Shown here one piece after another: positions 61,138-64,000 of a stretch of DNA of 64,000 nucleotides (position 1 is the first letter of the stretch; each line of letters begins with the position of its first letter). The notes below the pieces were generated by a model. That model was not told the DNA's origin. It was given only the letters and a program-made list of their open reading frames with translations, and did not search any database. Source of the DNA: Allolucifera butyrica (GTDB lineage Bacteria > Bacillota > Negativicutes > Sporomusales > UPPP01); assembly GCF_900476375.1 (NCBI RefSeq), contig NZ_UPPP01000065.1, positions 1-64,000 on the forward strand, given 5' to 3'. The translations under genes were made by a program, and so were the position numbers.

Positions 61138-62574
61138 TCATTCCCTGGGTTGCGGCGAATACTCCTGCGTGCCAAAAGATCTTTGAATCAGTTCCCGTCC
61201 CTCCGCCAAATTTTTCACCTCGCCGGCGGCGATTAACTGCAGCAGGATATTTCCCAATACGGACGCCTCGACCGGGCCGGCCAGCACCGTTTTACCGGTT
61301 ACGTCCGCTGTCAGTTGGCACAAAAAGCCGTCCTGAATCCCGCCGCCCACCATATGGATTGCGTCAATCCGGTAGCCGAGAATTGCCTCCAGTCCGTCAA
61401 TAACCTGTTTATATTGTCCGGTGATCCCATGATAGGCGGCGATGGCCAGTTCACCAATCGTCCGCGGTATCCCCTGCCCGTGGTCACCGCAATAATCCCG
61501 GATCGCAGCGGCCATATCGGCCGGCGCCCGGAAAACATCGGCATCCGGGTCGATAACAAACCGGTTATTCTTCGCTGCCGCCGCCTGCTTGCTAATCGCC
61601 GGAAAGCCAATCTCCTCGCCGTTTTCGGTCCAATGTTTCCTTAACTGTTGAATGATCCATAATCCTGTTACATTTTTCAAAAAACGAATTTTTCCTTCCA
61701 CACCCCCTTCGTTGGTAAAGTTATTCTGCCGGGAAAGGGCATTCATTAGCGGTCTGTCCCGCTCCACTCCCAGCAGCGACCACGTGCCGCAGCTCAAATA
61801 GGCGCTTTGGGCCGTAGCCAGCGGCGTGGCAGCCACGGCGGATGCCGTATCATGGCTGCCCACGGCAATGACCGGAACGGCCCCCAATCCGGTCTCGGCC
61901 TGAACCGCCCGGGTCAGAATGCCGGTTACCTGTCCCGGCCTAATCAGGGTTTGCAGAATCTTTCCCGGCAATCCCACAGCCTGCAGCAGATCCGGGTCCC
62001 AGCCGGCCGTGCCGGCATTGAGCAGTTGCGACGTTGAGGCTACCGTATACTCGTTGTATTTATGGCCGGTAAGATAAAAAGCGAATAAATCAGGCAGAAA
62101 CAGCAGGCTTTCGGCTTGTTCCAACAAACTGCCGCGATATTTTTTATCGGCATATAATTGAAATAACGTATTAAAAGGCAGATATTGTACGCCCGTCTTA
62201 GCATAAAGTTTTTCCCAGGAGATGAAATTGTCCGTTATCTCCCTGCCGATGTTCTCTGTCCGCTGGTCCCGGTAATGGTACGGGTTGCCGATCAGTTCGT
62301 CACGCCGGTCCAGTAGACCATAATCAACCCCCCAGGTGTCAATGCCGATGCTGCTTATGTTTTTTCGACGAATGCCGGTCAACGTTAGCCCTCTTTTAAA
62401 TTCCAGCAACAATCGCAAAAAATCCCAATACAGCGTCTTGCCCAGCATGACCGGCTCATTGGCAAACCGGTGGACTTCCTCCAGCCGAAGATTGCGTCCA
62501 TTGTACTCCCCCAGCATAATCCGCCCGCCGGAGGCCCCGAAATCAGCCGCAACATAAAACAAACTGTTTGGCAT
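61138..62574 (-). CDS. rhaB: Rhamnulokinase
   Basis: Phosphorylates L-rhamnulose at C1. The 478-residue FGGY kinase has AADFGASGGRIMLGEYNG at the start, typical of RhaB, IDTWGVDYGLLD, VGSHDTASAVAATP, and the FGGY segment IHMVGGGIQDGFLCQLTADV. The ATG at 62574 follows AGGGGGG; the open frame extends 57 codons upstream through intergenic repeat DNA and is not real coding. It has its own operator-bearing promoter. The aldolase rhaD that should follow is not in the window. Confidence 0.93.
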   Translation of the reverse strand: MPNSLFYVAADFGASGGRIMLGEYNGRNLRLEEVHRFANEPVMLGKTLYWDFLRLLLEFKRGLTLTGIRRKNISSIGIDTWGVDYGLLDRRDELIGNPYHYRDQRTENIGREITDNFISWEKLYAKTGVQYLPFNTLFQLYADKKYRGSLLEQAESLLFLPDLFAFYLTGHKYNEYTVASTSQLLNAGTAGWDPDLLQAVGLPGKILQTLIRPGQVTGILTRAVQAETGLGAVPVIAVGSHDTASAVAATPLATAQSAYLSCGTWSLLGVERDRPLMNALSRQNNFTNEGGVEGKIRFLKNVTGLWIIQQLRKHWTENGEEIGFPAISKQAAAAKNNRFVIDPDADVFRAPADMAAAIRDYCGDHGQGIPRTIGELAIAAYHGITGQYKQVIDGLEAILGYRIDAIHMVGGGIQDGFLCQLTADVTGKTVLAGPVEASVLGNILLQLIAAGEVKNLAEGRELIQRSFGTQEYSPQPRE

Positions 62575-62587
62575 GCGCATCCCCCCT

Positions 62588-62710
62588 AAGAAAAACCGCT
62601 GCGCGGTCTTTCGGCTCAAGACGCAGGGCTCAGAGCGCGGAAAAACCATTGCGTGGTTTTTCGGTAATTGGACTTTAGTAATTGGATTTTGGTAATTAGT
62701 AATTGGAATT
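62588..62710. repeat. Two hairpin repeats and a GGTAATTGG tract in the rhaB leader
   Basis: AAGAAAAACCGC-TGC-GCGGTCTTTC, GGCTCAAGACGCAGGGCTCA, GAGCGCGG, then a second hairpin AAAAACCATT-GCG-TGGTTTTTC and GGTAATTGGACTTTAGTAATTGG, TTTTGGTAATTAGTAATTGG. It lies inside the predicted rhaB 5' leader (between the promoter at 62784 and the start at 62574), where the hairpins would be transcribed. Confidence 0.7.
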
Positions 62711-62748
62711 TGAAAAAATGAAACAGCGGTCTTTCGCAAATACAACCT

Positions 62749-62813
62749 CAGAAAACGTTACCATGAAATCGGTTCCTATTACTATTATAGATTAGCGCTG
62801 GCGGATTAGGCAA
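62749..62813 (-). promoter_or_regulatory. rhaB promoter, operator and cre-like site
   Basis: On the minus strand, TTGCCT (62808-62813), 18-nt spacer, TATAAT (62784-62789), then the operator at 62757-62779 with core CATGAAATCGGTTCCTA, overlapped by a cre-like 16-mer (CAGAAAACGTTACCAT, 62749-62764, 14 of 16). Geometry is nearly identical to the rhaI and regulator promoters. Confidence 0.75.
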
Positions 62814-62850
62814 TCGTTATTTTGAAAATATTTCCATTTTTTCATTGCAT

Positions 62851-63201
62851 CTAACCCGGCTCTTTTGCATAAACCAAGGCATCGCCGGCTTGCGTGAAAG
62901 TATGCGCGGCCGTCCCTGCCGGCAGTTCAATCACATAGGCGCTGCCCCGGCAGGCGGCCCATTTCCCCGGCCGTAAATCCGCAACAATTTTAAGAATACA
63001 GTCTTTATTATCAACAAACAGAACATCAATGGCGTAGTGCATACCCAAGGTATGCACGCTGTTGCACGGCCGGATCACCAGCCCCTGTCCCGCCGGCAGA
63101 GTTTTCGTACCCAAGAGTCCCCGTAAGCGGCGGAAAAACGTGTCCGCCACCCGGAGCTGCTCCGCCAGAATCGTTCCCTTCTCTTTGTTCAATAACAACA
63201 T
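62851..63201 (-). CDS. DUF192 family protein
   Basis: A 116-residue protein matching the DUF192 fold: RRLRGLLGTKTLPAGQGLVIRPCNSVHTLGM, then IDVLFVDNKDCIL and YVIELPAGTA. Other members carry a signal peptide; this one appears cytoplasmic. Function unknown. The ATG follows GGGAGG, 29 nt after the SbcC-type gene stop. Confidence 0.85.
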   Translation of the reverse strand: MLLLNKEKGTILAEQLRVADTFFRRLRGLLGTKTLPAGQGLVIRPCNSVHTLGMHYAIDVLFVDNKDCILKIVADLRPGKWAACRGSAYVIELPAGTAAHTFTQAGDALVYAKEPG

Positions 63202-63230
63202 AGCTTACCTCCCTTAAACCAGTGAGTGCA

Positions 63231-64000
63231 CTAGGCAATTTCGATGGTTACCGTGCTGCCGTGCCCGGCAGGTTCAGCCGGTCCGACAATCAGTCGCCTG
63301 GGCATGCGCTGCTGCAGGCCGGTCACATGGCTGATCACCCCGATGGTCATATTTTCATTCGGCAGCCGTTCCAGCGTGCTCATAACAACCTCCAGCGCTT
63401 CCGGATCCAACGAACCGAAGCCTTCATCCAGAAAGAAAAATTCGAGCGGATACTGGCCCCGGAGCTGAATCTGACTCGACAGGGCCAGAGCCAATGCCAA
63501 AGAGGTCTGGAAGGTTTCCCCGCCGGAAAGGGTTCCCACAAAACGCTTGAAACCGCCATTGGCGTCGTCACGGACAAGAAAAGAACCGTCCGAGGCAATC
63601 TCAATGGCATAGCGATGATTGGTCAGTTGCTTTAATCGTTCCGACGCCGACGTCAGTACGATCTCCATCTGTTCCTGAGCCATAAACTCGACCAGTTTAT
63701 TGCCGCGGGTCAGCGTCCGCAAGGTTTCAAGATGGCGCAGCCGCTCCGTAAGGCCGGTCATTTCATTTTCAATTTCCTGCCAGCGATTATGCCGGTTGAC
63801 GAGGTCCCGGCAGCTGTTTTCCGCCGCCACCCGCCGTTCCATAGCTTGTTCTTTTTGTGCCAGGGCTTCCTGGGCTTGGCTCTGCAAGCGCTTCCATTCT
63901 TCCATACTAATCCTTTTATCACCCAGTTTAGCAGCGAATTGGTCCCGCTCCGCCGCCAACCGGTGTTCCTGCTCTGTATACGCATCCATTCGCTGCCGCA
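63231..64000 (-). CDS. sbcC: SbcC-type exonuclease ATPase, C-terminal part (runs off the window)
   Basis: The last 252 or more residues of an SMC-like nuclease subunit. A coiled-coil return arm (to about 63700) leads to the ATPase head with signature LSGGETFQTSLALALALSS, Walker B FFFLDEGFGSLD, and VISHVTGLQQRMPRRL. This matches SbcC, the partner of the SbcD nuclease that processes DNA hairpins and ends. The reading frame is open at the right edge, so the N-terminal Walker A and zinc hook lie beyond it; an ATG at 63989 is internal. sbcD would be expected upstream. Confidence 0.88.
   Translation of the reverse strand, partial: RQRMDAYTEQEHRLAAERDQFAAKLGDKRISMEEWKRLQSQAQEALAQKEQAMERRVAAENSCRDLVNRHNRWQEIENEMTGLTERLRHLETLRTLTRGNKLVEFMAQEQMEIVLTSASERLKQLTNHRYAIEIASDGSFLVRDDANGGFKRFVGTLSGGETFQTSLALALALSSQIQLRGQYPLEFFFLDEGFGSLDPEALEVVMSTLERLPNENMTIGVISHVTGLQQRMPRRLIVGPAEPAGHGSTVTIEIA

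Noticed and set aside
641..62710. CRISPR array from the repeated hairpins
   Set aside because: Copies are dispersed singly over 60 kb with no regular spacing, and no cas gene is present.
62575..62745. N-terminal extension of rhamnulokinase
   Set aside because: The extension is translated repeat DNA; the ATG at 62574 has a strong site and gives the family length.

Overview
The window looks like chromosomal core sequence of an endospore-forming Firmicute. It carries a yabG spore-protease gene, yaaT, two SPOCS-domain (DUF3794) proteins, an abrB-type regulator and the B. subtilis-type purR. Moderately high GC, many GTG/TTG starts behind strong GGAGG sites, and a cyanophycin synthetase/cyanophycinase pair fit Negativicutes (Sporomusaceae) or Clostridia. 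This placement is inference; no rRNA or tRNA gene is visible to test it.

Almost every gene is on the minus strand. Read from high to low coordinates, two gene blocks that are separate in B. subtilis lie on the same strand here. The first is yaaO-tmk-yaaR-holB-yaaT-trmN6-rsmI-(abrB)-metG-tatD-yabE-rnmV-rsmA-yabG-ispE-purR-glmU-prs-pth (about 53.7 to 15.6 kb). The second is rpmE-DUF1385-prfA-prmC-tsaC-mntP-ywlE-rpiB-ywlG-glyA-upp (9.4 to 0.8 kb). In B. subtilis the first block is read away from oriC, so the origin probably lies to the right of this window (inference).

Accessory genes sit between and beside the blocks. At 9.5-14.2 kb there is a pentose cassette (ROK regulator, ribulokinase, ribulose-5-phosphate 4-epimerase, mutarotase-like protein) without an isomerase. 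At 25.1-40.2 kb there is a mixed region: CheW-like protein, cphA/cphB, an L,D-transpeptidase convergent with and overlapping a HipA-like kinase, a membrane-anchored ClpP-class protease, the SPOCS pair, YitT, an orphan amino-acid-binding lipoprotein, menA, two small orphan genes, a CAP-domain protein and yabG. At 53.9-62.6 kb there is an L-rhamnose regulon: rhaB, a LacI-type regulator, rhaI and a four-gene ABC importer. Its three promoters share one operator placed at the same distance from each -10 box.

The most unusual content is non-coding. A family of short GC-rich hairpin repeats (GAAAAACCGC / GGCTCA.GGCGCAGGGCTCAGGGCGC type), often followed by GGTAATTGG tracts, occupies many operon ends. 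At least three further shared elements (43 nt, 23 nt and a hairpin plus 21 nt) occur twice each in intergenic DNA. I see no CRISPR array, transposase, prophage or defence locus. No single gene cluster here is clearly a new system; the repeat families and the rhamnose promoter architecture are the best leads.
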